Positions 35,201 to 49,940 of a stretch of DNA of 64,000 nucleotides are shown in pieces. The first letter of the stretch is position 1. Each line of letters starts with the position of its first letter. Below the pieces are notes generated by a model, which was given only the letters and a program-made list of their open reading frames with translations, searched no databases and was not told the DNA's origin. A program made the position numbers and the translations under genes. This DNA comes from Callaeas wilsoni (Eukaryota; Chordata; Aves; Passeriformes; Callaeidae), in the NCBI GenBank assembly GCA_013398955.1, contig VWPU01018628.1:102184-166183 (forward strand). Reading direction: 5' to 3'.

Positions 35201-38200
35201 AGATAGAAAACTAATTCCCTCTAATACAAGCTGTAAGCGTAATTTTGAAGGTAGCTCATTCTGTTCGAAAGCCAGTCTGGATAAGACAGCATCAGGCCTG
35301 CCACATGTACTCTTTTAGTCATATCTGAGAAGGTTTTGCAGGTTCAAAACAGCTGTACATGCACTTATGCTGCCTAAGGCATACCGTTTCAGTGGCACGT
35401 AAGAAAATACGCTGCTGCCAGGCTGGCAAAACACTGACCACCATAGAAAGCAGTGTCTGCTGTATGCCCACAGGGCACTGCACCAGCGCAGTGTGGATAC
35501 AGCACCCCTGGTCTAGAATCCTCAGCAACTGTGAGCATAACTCCACATCACTTGAACTGAAGGCCAGGAGCTGGATGCAGCTAGCAAGGATGTACAGCCA
35601 ATAACTCTTCCCGTTATCAAGTGACTCGACACTTCATCAAGCTTATCTTAGTACTGAACTTTACCAGTAACCTCAAATGCTTTTGTAATAAAGTCAGTGG
35701 AACACTGAGCTGTGAGTTCTGCTAGAGAATCTGCTTGAAGAGGAAATGGAAGTCTCAGAGCTTAAACTGTATCCCGGATAAGACAATATCAGGTCTTACC
35801 CCAATCCTACACAGGGAAAAAAGGGAACTTGGTCTCCTGTTTTACTCTGGGGCTTGTTTGCTGAAGTAAAATGGAAGCAATAAGACTCAAAGCACATTTC
35901 TTAATAGTAGTTTTCTTTTGGTATTGTATTTCTGCACTAATTGAGGTGGTACATACTGAGATGAAACTGCAGCTGCTACTATCAAAGTTTTGATGTCTGT
36001 AGTCTCCTGGTTCTGCTAGCTTTAGCTTTAGTGTGGAATGACCTGGTGTATTGGTCTGGTTAGATTATGTTTTATTCCAGTGATAAGTAAATAAAATGTA
36101 ACTCTTTGTTTGCCATAGTGCCAGTCGGTTCAGATCAGAACTTTGAAGTCCTCCAAGTCTGTGTGTTAACAGAAGCACATCGGGATGGTTGCGCCAGTAA
36201 GATCAGAGCTCCATCTCACTCAGTGTCTGGAGGGCAGTAGCAGGCCCAAGGTTAAATGTAAAATGAGGGCAAGCATACAGTGGTACTTCTGTGGGATAAA
36301 CTCTCAGACTCCAGTGACCTAAAACTCAGAGATGTCAGAGTCTCCATAAGACTAGGGGAAAAATAAAGAGAAAAGAAGGTTTTAAGGTAATACTCTAAAA
36401 CCAGAAGATCCTCACGGGCTTGGTGGCTGAATTTAAAATCTGCCTAGGCCTGTACTACTGACAGCACACACTGCAGTAATAATCCCTACCAATATATGGC
36501 TCCTACAAGAGGAAGTGGTTTTTTTGGGGGGATTTATGGACTACACCTGTAACATCAAGGAGAATAAGCTGGCCCTGGAGTGGAGTTATAAAAAATGTTC
36601 TAAAAACGCATATTTACATGAAGATGAAAGAGTACGTCAGCTCTGGTTTGAAATAAAGACCTGAACTGTATTAAAAGGTCTTTATCAGCTCTCTCACAAC
36701 TTATTTGCAAAGTGTGAGAATGGTTTATTTATGGCTGCCTTCCAGGACTTGAGTTTATGTGTTGGTCTGCAGTAAGGTGTGTGAAGTAGGTCTGAATGAA
36801 AGAGTCAGTCTAGAGAGATAGACCCTGCTCTGAGGTGCAGTGTTATTCTCCTGGGAAATGGAGAACATGTTATTCACTCTACATCAGATCAGTTTCCATC
36901 AAACCATCAAAGAAAAAAAAATTGCAATCTCTCTGTGATTTATTTTTACTTTTCTAAAAGATGATTAATGAAGTACTGATTAACAATACCAGCAGAGATA
37001 TACCCAGCAGGACTGTAGCTAATGATGTGCACTTTACCAGTGTTTTTGGTTTCTGTGATTTTCTGTTCTATTTGTTTCACAGGTCTCTAAAGCTTTCTCT
37101 ATCAAAAGAGCTGTAAATATCTTCAGAAAAAAAGTAAGAGTGAAAACTGGCTGCCACTCACAAGAATCCTATTCTCCCTTTGATGACTGCATGCAATCTC
37201 GATCTCCTGTAGTGTTCTTCATCCACATATCTCAAAGCATTTTATAAAAGAGAATGTCAACATTGCCTTCATTTTATAAAAAGAGGCTTGACTATGGAAG
37301 GAAGTGTTCAAGGCCACACTGAAGTGCTGGTAGAGATAGAAACTAGATGTCTCTCTTCTAAGTTGGGGAAAATAAGTAGTGAACTTTTTAGTTAATGATC
37401 ACACCAAAAACTGAGGAAATAATCACACCGGTTCAATCCAAACCAAAAGACATGTTGGTAAATTAGCAAATTCATGTTGAAATGCAAAGTACAAGTTGCA
37501 ACATTAGCTGTTGTTTTTCTAGTCAAAACATTTCCTCAGACTCAACCCAGATTTGGAATTCTTTTCCATTTTCTACTTCATGACCATAATTATTTTTGCC
37601 AGTACTAGGTGAGAGCTTCAGTTCAGAGTGTTACCTGACCACAAGTATCCCCAACACAGTACAACATCACAGAAACAAATGCTAAAGGAGAAACCTGAAC
37701 TTCTGTCTCTTTCAAAGGACAATCAGCAAAAATTGCTAGATATTAAAATTCAAAGAGTACAAAGAGAAAGTGGACGAGATCTTCCGTATGTGCAACTTTT
37801 CTGAGAAGAGCAGAAGAACAAGAAATGTGCCAGAAGAGCACATTGCATTCAAAGAAATGTCTTTGTCTACAGAAACTGTAATGAAAACTGTACCACTACG
37901 AAAGATATGTGAGATATCAACAACAATCCAACTGCGTCATCTACTAACTTCTAGGTACAGCTACAAATATGAGATATATCAGACAATGTCCATTAATTCA
38001 GTATCTTGTCTCAGACACTAGACAAAGACATGGGTTTAGAAAAAAACCACAAAACCAGAGCATTCATAGAAATATTTTTGCTGATATAATACCATCTTTC
38101 AGTGGTTTGAGATTTAAGAATAACCTGTATCCTCATCTTTGTGTTTAATAGTCTATGATGGATTTCCATTAATTCATCTAATGAAATTTAAACAAATTGC

Positions 38201-41200
38201 TATCAGCACTTAGGGGTGATGCAGTGTGACTATCATGTGACATGGGCACACACTGCACTGCCAAATCTTCATAATGTTGTCCCAAATATGGCTTCTTTCT
38301 CATGGTGTGCTAGAAGCTGATCCACACACAGAGTCAAAATATTTCTTTCATCTCTGTGCAGAGGTGACTGCTGGGTGGTAAATCCACAAAGCTGGCACAC
38401 CTTCTGTTTTATATGCTTTGAACAGTGAAACATTGGCGTTTCCCATGCACGTAACAACCTGAAACCATAGTCACTGACCTTTCACTCTCTCGTCCCTGCT
38501 CAAAGGTACACTGCACACTTTTTTTTGCTGCATGTGCTCTGTAAGGAACAGGCTTAGGCGAGTAAAAGGCAACCATATGGTGGGTATTATCTTATTTAGT
38601 GACTACACCTACCACAAAGATCCCTTCTTTGGCTTTGTAGTTTGATTTCTAGTGTCCTCTTGTTCTTACTTCTCAGGTCATGGCTCTTTCTTCCTGAAGG
38701 TTTGGTTATTCCCTCATTTTTCATAAGTTTTTTATTTATCCTGTACTATGCTTCAGTGAATTTTTAACCTTTTCATGGCACCTTAGTTCAACAAAATGGA
38801 GAAGGGTTTACATTGCTATAATCCCATGTAAAACTGGACCTGATGCTAGACACGCCTTTACAAATAAAGGTATCACCCATTTTGCTGACAATGTTTTAAA
38901 GCTGGGCCTTGTCTGGTTTTCTTGTTTTCAAAACAGCTCACAACACAATGCTACCTTGTGACCTATGTTTTGAGTAACACATGAAATGAACTGAAAGAGT
39001 ATTGTCCTGTGGGTTGTTGGAAACCACGGATCGGTGTCTACAGCTCTTTGCTGTGAACTTCCTCTTCCCTGGCCTTGTTCCAACATAAGACAGCTGTCAT
39101 TTTCTCAGCTAAATTGGGAGGAAATTATCACTACACTTTGATATGAATGCTGCCTTAGTCACCTCTGGTGTTGACTCTATTTCTTTACAATGAAGCTTCT
39201 AACAAAAGGCCAAAACACTTAAAGAAACAAATATTTATCAGATCAGTAATTCAGTTTCAAACTTTCAACAATCTGTCTTTTGACAGAGGAAACACTATCT
39301 ACAACAGCAGGGACACTCATCTGTCCTTGGGCTATGCAAATGTTGGAAGAAAAGATTAATTTAACCTCCTGTACTCCTTGTTTAATCCAGGATGTGGCTG
39401 GTACCACTTACATTTACAAAATGCAGAAGCAAAGGGTGGGCAAGCCCGACTGCCATGCTTTTGCCCTCTTTCTTTTACATCAGTTATGAGATGACTTACC
39501 AAATTTTCAAACCTTATAAATGTCTTTGAATGCTTGGGTTTGGGGTTTTTTTTAACTATTATTATAATTTTTAAGTGTAAGACATTTTAACCAGGAAACA
39601 TTTTTGAACAAATTGTTCATGTTTCTAACTTAGCAAATTTGGACAGTGCTTTATTGGCAGAGAGGAGCTAGTCACCCAAAAACTTTGAAGTATTTAAAGA
39701 CACTGAAGGTTGCATAAACATATCTGATTTGTGTGTTTGAGTACCAAGACATAAATACGGTGAAAATATAAAGTCCTTTTTTAAGACTCTGTATGTAGGA
39801 CAGGTTTCCAGAGTTGATGATTGGATGTAGCTGTCACTAGCCTCCTTTGGAAACATACATACGTCTGGAAATCAGACTGCTTTTGTTAATTTTTTCAGAT
39901 TCAGGTCCTGAGCACCAGAATTTTAGTAACTGTTCTATATATATCATGAACACAGAGTGGTAAAGCTAAGAAAGGGAAAAAAAATCAAAGTGTTAAGCTA
40001 TCACTGCAGGGCTTTTTAAAAACTAATTTAAAATTTAAAATAATTTCTAATTGGTCATGCAGTCCATTTCCTTTTATTCAGCTTCAGTAATGTTTTCAAC
40101 TCTTAATTTTCCATGAAAACACAAGAAGTTAGGTGCCTACTGTTCTCAGGAAGAACTTAAGGTGAGAGAACTGAGATTTTGAACAACATATTTATTACAA
40201 AGAAGAGACTTGTGATCCTGATAGGGTAGGACAACACCAGAAAGAAGGCATCTCTTTTGTTGGTTGATTATTTTGCTGTAAACAGTATGACTCAGGGCAT
40301 GAGCCACAACAGAAGCTGACAGCACTACGTCCCTGTTGGCTACTGGGCCAATCTTTCAGTGCCTAGGAACGGACGGAGCTTTCAACCTGTGACATTTGCT
40401 GGTTTTACCAATGTTGTATTTGGAGAATGACAGCACTGTCTGTAACTGTTTCAGCTCTTGCAAAATTCTCATCTCACAAATAAAATGACCAGCAGTGATA
40501 TTTGTTTCTTGCCTGCCTGCTGATCAACAAGCGAGTCTGGGTTAGCCTCTCTTTGAACATAAGTATCCACTTGCCATTGAATGATTTACATTCAAAAACC
40601 AGTGTCAAGGGCTTCGTGTTGACTTGCAGGATATATATGTTGTGAAAGCTTTGTTTAAAATGCAAGTGGGAGTTTCCCCATTTGTGCATGGGATTTGAGA
40701 GTTGTGTGGTCAGAGTTGTGTACCTGTGATGGTTCCTGCTTACCATGGTTAAATAGGGCTGCCGTCTGGTTGGGATTGGCTGTGGCCGTATTCTGATTGT
40801 TGCTAATACTACAAGCCATAAACACACAATAAACTGCAGTCCTGAAGCAGTTTGGACATGCAAACTGAAAGGGAAATCCAGGCTCTTTCAAAGCAAAGGA
40901 GAAGGCTGGAGGCCATTGGCACCTCTAGTACTCATGCACAGCTTGTGTCTTACAAGTTGGTAGATCTCAGCCAGGTATCTTCTGAAGTAATTATTATCTG
41001 CAGATGCGACTCTTGAAGAAAATTCCCCACATCACTCCTCTCTCACCTTGCACCAACAAAAGATGTCTTCACAGAAGGTTTCTTCTGAGAACTGTCCCAT
41101 TTCTTCTTAAAGCCAGTGGTAAAGTATAGGTTACCTTTACTGCTGCTTGTGGTCACTTTCCTTCTAGCCTTAGTCAGAGCTTGTCTGCTACATATATATT

Positions 41201-41330
41201 TGGGATTTGCTGCTGGAGTAGTTTTCTCTTTTTATAATGAGCCACATCTGCTCATAAAGGCTGTGTCACTGCTTGTGTCAGCACAAGAGAAAAGTGCAGC
41301 AGTGTGTAGTCAACAGTAGGAAGGGGAACC

Positions 41331-41411
41331 AATATCATGTATATCATATCATATCATATCATATATCATATCATATCATATCATATCATATCATATCAAT
41401 CATATCATATC
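41331..41411. repeat. ATATC pentanucleotide microsatellite
   Basis: The five-base unit ATATC is repeated about 14 times over 80 bases, with a few interruptions (ATGTATATC at the left, ATATATC in the middle and CAATC near the right end). It accounts for the Tyr-His-Ile-Ile-Ser repeated peptide in the frame across it. Its length suggests it is polymorphic. Confidence 0.95.
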
Positions 41412-44400
41412 CTAGCTCTCCTAGAATTTTCCTAGTCTCCCCTAATACAGGTTACCTTAAATCTGTGTTTTCAGCAGGTTTTGCTGCTTGAATGAGAAAG
41501 GGACTTTTATTTTCTAACTAGCAACCAATTTGGAGTCTTTCTCAAAGCTGCCTCTGCCTGTGGATTTCAGGGTTTCTTAATAGCTTCTAACAAGGCCCTT
41601 AAAAATTTAGAAATATTTAGAAAACTTTACTTCTTTATCATTAATGGTTTGTTTCATCCCCTAGGCTATGTAGCTTCACCTCACACCACAGAAGTCAGGG
41701 GACTCTGCTATTTTATACTGGTTGGGAACCTAGCAGCCAAGAATCTGCTCCACTAGTTTACCTAATAATTTAATTTCAGAAGTAGAATTTTAAAAGGCAG
41801 GACTATTTCAACCCCTATTATACTGTTCACATCACAATGTTATGTAATTCTACCTCTAATGATATGCTCCAGAGTATTTTCTTCAGACAATTTTTCTCAG
41901 AAAAACAACATAACATGGGCAACTCTCTAGCCAAGCAGCTCTTCTGAACCACAAAGAGCATAATTTTTGTTACCAGTATAGCTATCTTATTCCTTGGTTC
42001 TGTAAGAACTCCTAGGTAAACCTCATCCAGTCCTGGCAAACATTCACTAATTCCTACAGTTTTTGTATCGCATTTTTTTTGATGCCTCTCCCTGTGACAA
42101 TGCCCCATCATCAGACAAACATCAGCATATCCTTTCCTTTGTTGTGAGAACTACAGCAAAATGCTCATTTTGCTGCTGCCTTTTGATGTTCTCCCTTGAT
42201 AGAAAATGCATACTTGTTCTGGATTATATTTATTTTTCCTTAGAGGATAAAATAAGGAAATAACAAACACAATGTCCAGGGAAAGAGTTCCCCTCCCTAT
42301 TCTCATACTATGAGAAAAATGCCAGGGAAATGGGGAACTACAGCCCTGGCAATGGATACACAGCAAATGCCGAAAGTTCAGATTATCATTTAGTGTCATT
42401 TATAATCAGGCAGTCCCCATTGATTACCACTCAGAATCAGAGCCTTATGCTCTGATAGGTACCTCTGTGCAAGGTACTGCCAAACAATTATGAAGAGAAG
42501 CAGATGCTTACATGGATTTAATAATATCTAGAGAGCTTATGTAATATCTGGCATTTCCTGTTTCCAAGTGGACGATAAACAATGTTAAACGTTTACATCT
42601 TCAAAGTTTTAATTGCTTTCCATAGGAATTCAAATAAGATATGTGCTGTACCCATTATTATCTGTGTTTATGAGGAGCAGGAGACAGGAATGGTAAGTTG
42701 TACAAATACTGATGAGGATTTCCTGGCATCTACCTGTAAAAGAGGCACTAGCTCTTCTCTCAACATAGGCTTTCTCCCAGCTACTTCATCTATTTCACTT
42801 GAACTAAGAAATGAATGAAGGATATAATAATTTTGAGGGTGTAAGTAATCATTCACATGTGGGCAAAAAATACATCATCCACTTAAAATTTATCTGGAAT
42901 CTCATTCCAACCAAATACTGTCAAGATGCCCTTCCCTGCCCTTGTATTCTTGCTCAGTATCTCTGACAGCACACCTGCTGTGTGAGCACAATGGCAACTT
43001 CATGAGGAGGCTGCCTGCAGACTGACTATGGTGCGCCTGCTTTGCTTGAAGATATTTTATATACTCACAGATACTGATGATTCCCAAGAGTTTTCCTTCT
43101 TGGAAGCAGGAGCAGAGTTCTGACCAAAGAGGCTGCAGGCAGGTGTGCAAAGTGGCAGGGACAGGACAGATTGATTTTAACAGCACTCAGGTCCAGAGCA
43201 CACTGCTGCTTATAAGGACAGATCAAGGTACAGATGTGGAGCCCTGGAAAGACAGTGAAATCCTGGGCTGAAGCTGGAAGTCTGCCCAAATGTGAAGGAT
43301 CTCAGTTTAGAGTAGACAACCCTTTTGTCCATGTGTGCATGTCTATATATCCTGGTGGTGTCCTATGGGAAACAGAGTTTTAACAGTCCTCTGCTGCAGA
43401 AGTCTGGGTTTTCTTTAAAATCTTCTGAACCCATAGTCCAATTACAGTCAAATTTGACAGAGAATGAAACCATGAAGATAGAGATTGGCTTCACATTTTA
43501 GGAAAACAAGAGAATGGCTGGCAGAGTGACTCTGAGTTATCAGCATTCTCACTAATGGAAAGGCTGCAAAAAACACCAGCAAAAGATGCATATGGGACAG
43601 AGATTCTGCTGCTTGCCTATGCACTGTCAAGGTCTAGTCAGAGCCATACTCAACTAACCAGAAAAGCTCACTCTGTAGTCTGTTTATTAGTGTCTAGTAA
43701 GGACTGATTTGACAAAATAGCTTTGCTATAACAAAAAAACCAAGCAACTATAAGATGTAAATCCCAAGAAATTAGGATTTATGAGTTGTGCTACTTCTGG
43801 AACTAATTATTTTGATTCAAGAAACAGGATCTAAAGGGGTCAGCATCACATTTTATATCTACTTGGAAAACCAGCTCAATTCAACATAAACATGCACAAG
43901 CAGATAACCCATCTTTGGTCAACTTTTAGTCACAAGAATGAAAATATTATTTACTGGAATGCCTTGTATTTCAGCAGTTTCGAATCTTTTATTTCCTGAG
44001 TACACCTACGAGCATTTTTCACAGCATTCAAGACTTAGATGAACATAAAAATTCTCCAAAATATGCTCCTTGCATGGAGTCTTAGAAAGGAAAGGTCTAA
44101 GATAAAATGTTTTCTGAAAAACATAACATGACTCCCGAGTTTCTGATGAATTTTTGAAAAAGTAATTAAGGAGACAACAATGTTCAGTCTTGCTAGTTCC
44201 GTTTCCATTTCCTTCTCCATCTAACAGAATTTCTTGTGGTACAATTGATCTTTAGGTTCCTGCTAGAACTGCAGGATGTCTATTACTTCCAGAAGTTTTC
44301 GAAAAGATCTAGATCATTATCTGGAATGTGGTTTTTCCATCCAGGTTATCAACATGCATGCTTGCTATGGATTCTCTGATTTGTTAGTATTTTTATAGCT

Positions 44401-47297
44401 TACAAATGCAAAGCCCAACAACATCTTTCACGTTCCACATTATTATTACTTGAATTTCATTTTTGTTTTAGTAAGTGTACTCAGGAGATGTCTGTTCTGG
44501 TTTTGATCTACTTTTCCCTATTTGAATCCCAAAATGGAGAGAGAGAAAGAAAAAGCATCTCTGAAATCACACATGTTTAGTGAGTTAGATTTTTTAAATA
44601 AATCTCTTCCTAGTGCAGTATTGTAAATACATTAATGGAGGTTAAAACAAATCCAGAAAATATTTTAAAAACCTTGTGTGTCTCAAAAGAAACCCAAATC
44701 CTATAGAATACCATGTTGGAATTTTTCATCCTTTGCATGGTGTTTTCACTGATATAATATTTCCTATGTCCATGCAGATCATCAGAGGTAGCCAGGAAAG
44801 AGCAACACTGCTTGCCTGCATCTCTCCAATGGTCCAAAGATATGATAAAATGCAGAGAAGGTGAAAGTGCCACCAGCTCAATCTTTTTGGAGGATATTCT
44901 TCCTGTGAGTCAAATACTTCCCCCTGACTAGCTCAGAGTGCTGTGGATAAACAGAACTAGCCAGTTTTCTGATTATATGGGACAATTAAAGAGAAAAAGT
45001 TGTTGAGATTTGTGATTTAATATTTTTTATATTTCTATCTATATCCGTCTATTTCTCTGGTGTTGTGCCATCCTACAGCTCTGCAGCATGACGTGAAGTA
45101 AAAAAAATGTGCAGGGTAATGCAGCTCTTAATTAAACTTTGCACCATTTAAGTCTAATTTCCTAATAAAATCCAGCTAATACTAAACCACTGGCTACCCA
45201 TCTGCTTTTTTCTACTGGGATGGATCTCTGAAGATGAGCTGATTGATTTGTGGTCTAAGTCCCTACATATAAAGCTGCAGAGTAGTCTAGATGACAAGCA
45301 GAATAGTGCCATCTGCCAATAGGTTCACACTGCTTTCTCAAAAAAGCAGACTGACTTAGTATTTACACAGCCACAGTGAGGAAGAGGAGAAGGGTGAAGA
45401 TTTTTTTTGTTGTGCATTTTGTGACTCTGCTAAGTTGAAAATGGTTTGTGATGGGCCAGGCTGCTACACTGGAGATCTGGAGGGCCACTGAGGGTTATGG
45501 GACAGGTACACGAGGTCAAGGATAAAGGCTTGAGTGACATTTCCAGACCTTCAGACTTACTACCTCAGAAACTGGAAACTGCAGTATCAACAAACAAATA
45601 TGCCTGCTTCTTGTTAAACCTGAAGAAAGTGAAGAGGGAGATTGTAGACCAGAAGTAATATTGAGCAAATTCCTGACTCCCTCCAGTGTAGATTCAGCTC
45701 CTTTTCTGTAAGAGAATTGTGCTATCTGCCTATATTTATACTGCTTTTGCATCTTGAAACTTAAGTGCCAAGCAGCTCGATCTTTGCTGCCTCCTACTTT
45801 TGCCAGATTGTGGGTAAGCTTTCCCCAAGCCAGTAACATGTCAGGCAGGATTCAGTCACAGGAAACTGGAGGAGAGGGAGAGAGCTTTGTCAGAAAGCTA
45901 ACTTCCGTACTTTTTATATTCAGGCTGAGCAGGGATTGAGCGCTTTATTCTGTGCAGAGGTGGTGACACTGACAAACTGAAAACATCTCATGATAATTGG
46001 AGCCAAATTGCTGCCGTGGAGGATCACGAGCATGACCTCCTTCGCAACCTCTTTCAGTTTTTAAATTTCCATTGGAGGCATAAGAGGTATAAAAATACAA
46101 CTTGTCCTATGCACATCTAAGTAGTATAAAAAAATTCATAAAGAGGAGAAACTCTACAGTCCTAAACAGCTACATACAGGTAATCAATAAAGCATGTTCT
46201 CTATTCTCTGAAAAAGTAAAAACCATTGATCTAAAAACTGCCATTTAAGAGCTCCTAAACCTCATTTGTCAGAGCATCAGTGGTGGCCTGAACTGCAAAA
46301 AAACTAGTGAGGAAACCCGTAGGAGACCAGACAACTTACCAGGAGGCTTATACTCACTGTAATGCCGCAGTTCAGACATATAATTTCCATTGGTTTCCTT
46401 ATTTGACCCTTTAATTTGACTGCCATTGGTAAAATACTGTAGTCAGTATTTCAGAGTCACCAGATTCTTCCATGAATTCCTTCCTTGAATTTATATGCTG
46501 TGTTCATGGAATATCTTAATACTGGAGACAATTTTTATTCCCAGCCAGTGCTACTGTTGACATAGGTTTAATTTGGTACTTGCGTTACTTTAATCCTAAA
46601 TAAGTATTACCAAAAGAAGACTAGTTTTGAGAAAAGGGTTTTCTTGACTTTTTAGTTAATCATTTGCATAAAATTGAGCCTAGGTTTCCCTTTTTAGCAG
46701 AAACAATGTGAGTTAAGGCACTTGTAGAGGACATTAATGATCTCATATAAAAGCCTCACCAACACCTTTGATTAGACTTTGGATCTCGCCCTTTTAAAAA
46801 TGTCAGTTGTGTCATTATTGCCTATAATTAAGGGGGAATATAACTCCAAATAAATGACTTAGTGCCTAAAAATAACAACTAACTGTGCCATGAGATAAAA
46901 TGTGCTTCAGCTCCCTGTGATTACACCATCAGCAAAAGGTGGAAGAAAAAGAAATATTCTCCCTTGGCAAACGCAAAGCTTCAAAGGCAGTAAGACCCTG
47001 TCAACCTTCTAAGATCAAGTGGTATCAGAATTGGAACTGTCAGGAACCCCTAAATACTTCCCCAAGAAATACTTTCCCACAGGAGACATAATATCATTGA
47101 AAACACAGAATACTCCACATTAAAAAAATAACAACCAATCAGCCCATGACATTATTATTCAGGACAAAGCATTCTGATTTCCATACTTGCCATCAAACTC
47201 TTTTACTTATGTTAGTGATTATATACCACTACACGGTGGAAGCATAAAAGGAAGATTATCTGTTGAAATGTGATGACGTTTTTCAGTGATATTCTCT

Positions 47298-47372
47298 TAA
47301 TCATAGAATAACAGAATAACTCAGGTTGGAAAGCACCTCTGGAGTTCTTGAGTCAAATGTCCTGTTTAGAGC
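47298..47372 (-). mobile_element. CR1 LINE 3' tail fragment, inverted
   Basis: AATCATAGAATAACAGAATA followed by GGTTGGAAAGCACCTCTGG is the reversed CR1 terminal octamer repeat and 3' untranslated sequence. Only about 75 bases are recognisable. Confidence 0.8.
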
Positions 47373-49647
47373 ACAGTCAACCAAAAAAACACCAGAATAA
47401 ATGAGTAGGAAAAGTGGCCCAAGTCACTCTAGAGTTAATCTGCCTTTTAAGTCAACAGCAGTACAAACGTTACACTGGAGTAATAGGTACTTAAGCAGAG
47501 ACGTTTTATCTCTAACAAGAGTATGTAGCAAGAGTCATACCAGTCTTTTCGCAGCAGGCTACACATGGGAAGCATTAGGAAGTGGAAATGGCAGAATAAG
47601 GAACTATTCTCCTTTGCTTGATGGAAAGTAACAGAGCTTGCTGGGTTGCATGGTGTGACCTGTGGAAGAACATGTGGTAGCCCGGTAAAAGAGGAAGTGG
47701 TAAAATCTGCTGAGATTTGGTTACTAAAGTGCTAAACTACAGAAGAGTGGCAAAGGTTTGTGCCTTTCTCTCCTCAGATTATGTCAGTAAGAAACATTCA
47801 CTGAAGACAGTTGAACTGCCAGGAGTTACCTAAAACCTCATCTGTGAGATAATTTTCATCCAACTGACAATTTAAACTCAAGACAACATCTAAATTCTTA
47901 TTTTTTCCTGGTCTCTTCTCAAAGAAAGATTTAAAAAAATAGCAATAGGATAGGGCAACATGGAGAATAAAAGTAAAGGCCGAGGAAGATATGTTTAAAG
48001 CAACAAACATGTATAATAGCTATAGATAAAGACACGTGGGTGAGTCATGTTGGTGCTTTTGTGGATGCCATAGTTTCATCATTATCTGCTCTGCTACCAT
48101 CGATCATACTCCACCCCCACAAAAATTAGTAATGAAAACATGCAGGACCAAAGAAGGTATTCAAGTATACACTAACTGAATATCTGAGCCAGAAGTCAAA
48201 TATTTATCACCAACTTTGGTAAACTGTTACTTCCTATCAGGTTCGATTTAGTGTTGTTTATTCCCAGGAACACCCATGATGTATTGTTTGTATTAGGATA
48301 GAGTCAAGAAGAGGAGAGAAACCATGTCAGAAACTCAATCTCTGTGATTATTCTAGCCATAAATAGAAAGAAAATTTCAGAGTAGAGAGCAACAGAAATT
48401 TTGTGTACAACCTTGCAGATTTGATTTGGTTAGAACCAGAAACCTTAAATTTCTTCCAAGCAACTCCCATGTCTGTGAACCCAAATGCTATGTGACCTAA
48501 ATGAATAAATGTTTTGAGCAAGACTCCTGCCTTCTTCTATAAAACCATGGAAATGGTACCTGTGACTTTATGGAACCATCCTGGACCCCTGTGTTGACAG
48601 CCCATGTTTTATAACAACCAGAGGATGGCTGTTTCACATGACAGGATGAACAGCCAGATAATCCTGTAAGGCAGAGCACCTTCCATCTCACTTGGAAGGC
48701 ATTCCCTAAATGCAGATAACAGCTATTTATCCTACAATGAGCTCCTGTTCATTTGGCAGCCAAAGCTCTGTGAGAATTGAGTAATCCATGCTTTCTGCTG
48801 GCCTTTGGTGAACTCTGGTAACCCTTCTGCCTGCCACTACTCTTGTCATGGACTATACAGGCAGGTTCAAAAATTCTCTTGTGGGCTGGCACTGCCTAGA
48901 GCCACAATTTTGCAAACAGTTGTTTATCTGGGTGTCTTACATTGCACTAGAATAACCCCACGACTGGGACAAAAACACCCATTGATAAATGCCCTCTCAG
49001 AGTAAATACCCTCTAAGAGAAGCCACATACACAACAACAGCATATGTTCTGCATTTAATTGGGATTTTGCAAACATTGCATTGGTTGTAAACACATCAGC
49101 TAAGCCATAACTGTAGATGCGTGCACATGCAATGTAGGAGTCTTTGTTAAAGAAAGAACATGTACTGAAAATTGTACCTACTAACCTAGTGCTTGCTTGC
49201 AGCTAATTACTGTAAATTCCAGGGGGTGTTAGGACATGTCAAACCAATTATTTCCATTTGTGTTTTTTATTGTTTTAATTATTCAAATAAAATTTACATT
49301 AAATAGTATCTATATCCTTTTTTTGGTCAAATATGCAAACTGGGCACAATAAAAGGCAACAGGCATGAACAGTGTAACTCAGATTCAGCTCCAATGCCTC
49401 TAGCAGTTAGGCAACATAACTAATAAAATTACAATAAGAAATGGTTCAGCAAGATCCACTGTTGAGGTCAGAGCACCCAATACACCAAGGAGCTGAAAGG
49501 TCTGTCCTAGTGTGCTCTTGTTAACAGAAATTAATAAAATATGTATGTATATCTATATATCTGTTTACTTAACTGTGTTTTTGAACACAGAAATATCATC
49601 AAAATGTTAAAAACAGCATGAAAGGAATCTCAGTGAGGGTCAAGGGG
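47373..49647. other. AT-rich non-coding DNA
   Basis: No gene, RNA or repeat was recognised. Short frames (47401-47631, 47798-48010, 48497-48691) have no family resemblance. Confidence 0.55.
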
Positions 49648-49940
49648 TCATGGGATAATCTGGATTAGAAGGGACGACAGGAGATCTCTAGTCCAACCTC
49701 CTTCTCATACAGGGTCTCCATGGGATCAGACCAGGGTGCTCAGTGTGTTACCCACTTACATTCTGAAATTCTCAAGAGATTACAGAGATTACAACTTCTC
49801 TAAGCAGCTTGCTCCACTGGCTGACTGTGCTCATGGTGGTACATTTTCTCATTACACCAATCTGGACCTCTCCTCTGTTGGATTATGCTTCTTCACCCTC
49901 CTGCCATACATTTCTGTCATCTCATTCAAGTTGCAAACAT
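49648..49940 (-). mobile_element. Diverged CR1 LINE fragment, inverted
   Basis: TCATGGGATAATCTGGATTA, then GAAGGGACGACAGGAGATC and a CTAGTCCAACCTCCTTCTC block, match the order of CR1 3' sequences but with more differences than the copies at 17 and 33 kb. It is probably an older subfamily. The right end is vague; resemblance fades after about 49940. Confidence 0.65.

Larger units (their letters stand above)
33351..47295. other. Long AT-rich non-coding stretch
   Basis: Almost 14 kb carry no recognised exon, RNA gene or young transposon. The open frames (for example 40474-40863 on the minus strand and 37770-38021 on the + strand) are short and resemble no family. The region contains a G/T-rich strand-asymmetric stretch (35100-35200) and an ATATC microsatellite (41331-41411). 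The block 46640-46930 is AT-rich, repeat-free and of complex sequence, so it could be a conserved non-coding element, which cannot be judged without an alignment. Confidence 0.55.

Noticed and set aside
41331..41411. Regularly spaced short repeats considered as a CRISPR array
   Set aside because: There are no spacers; it is a contiguous pentanucleotide microsatellite in a vertebrate genome.
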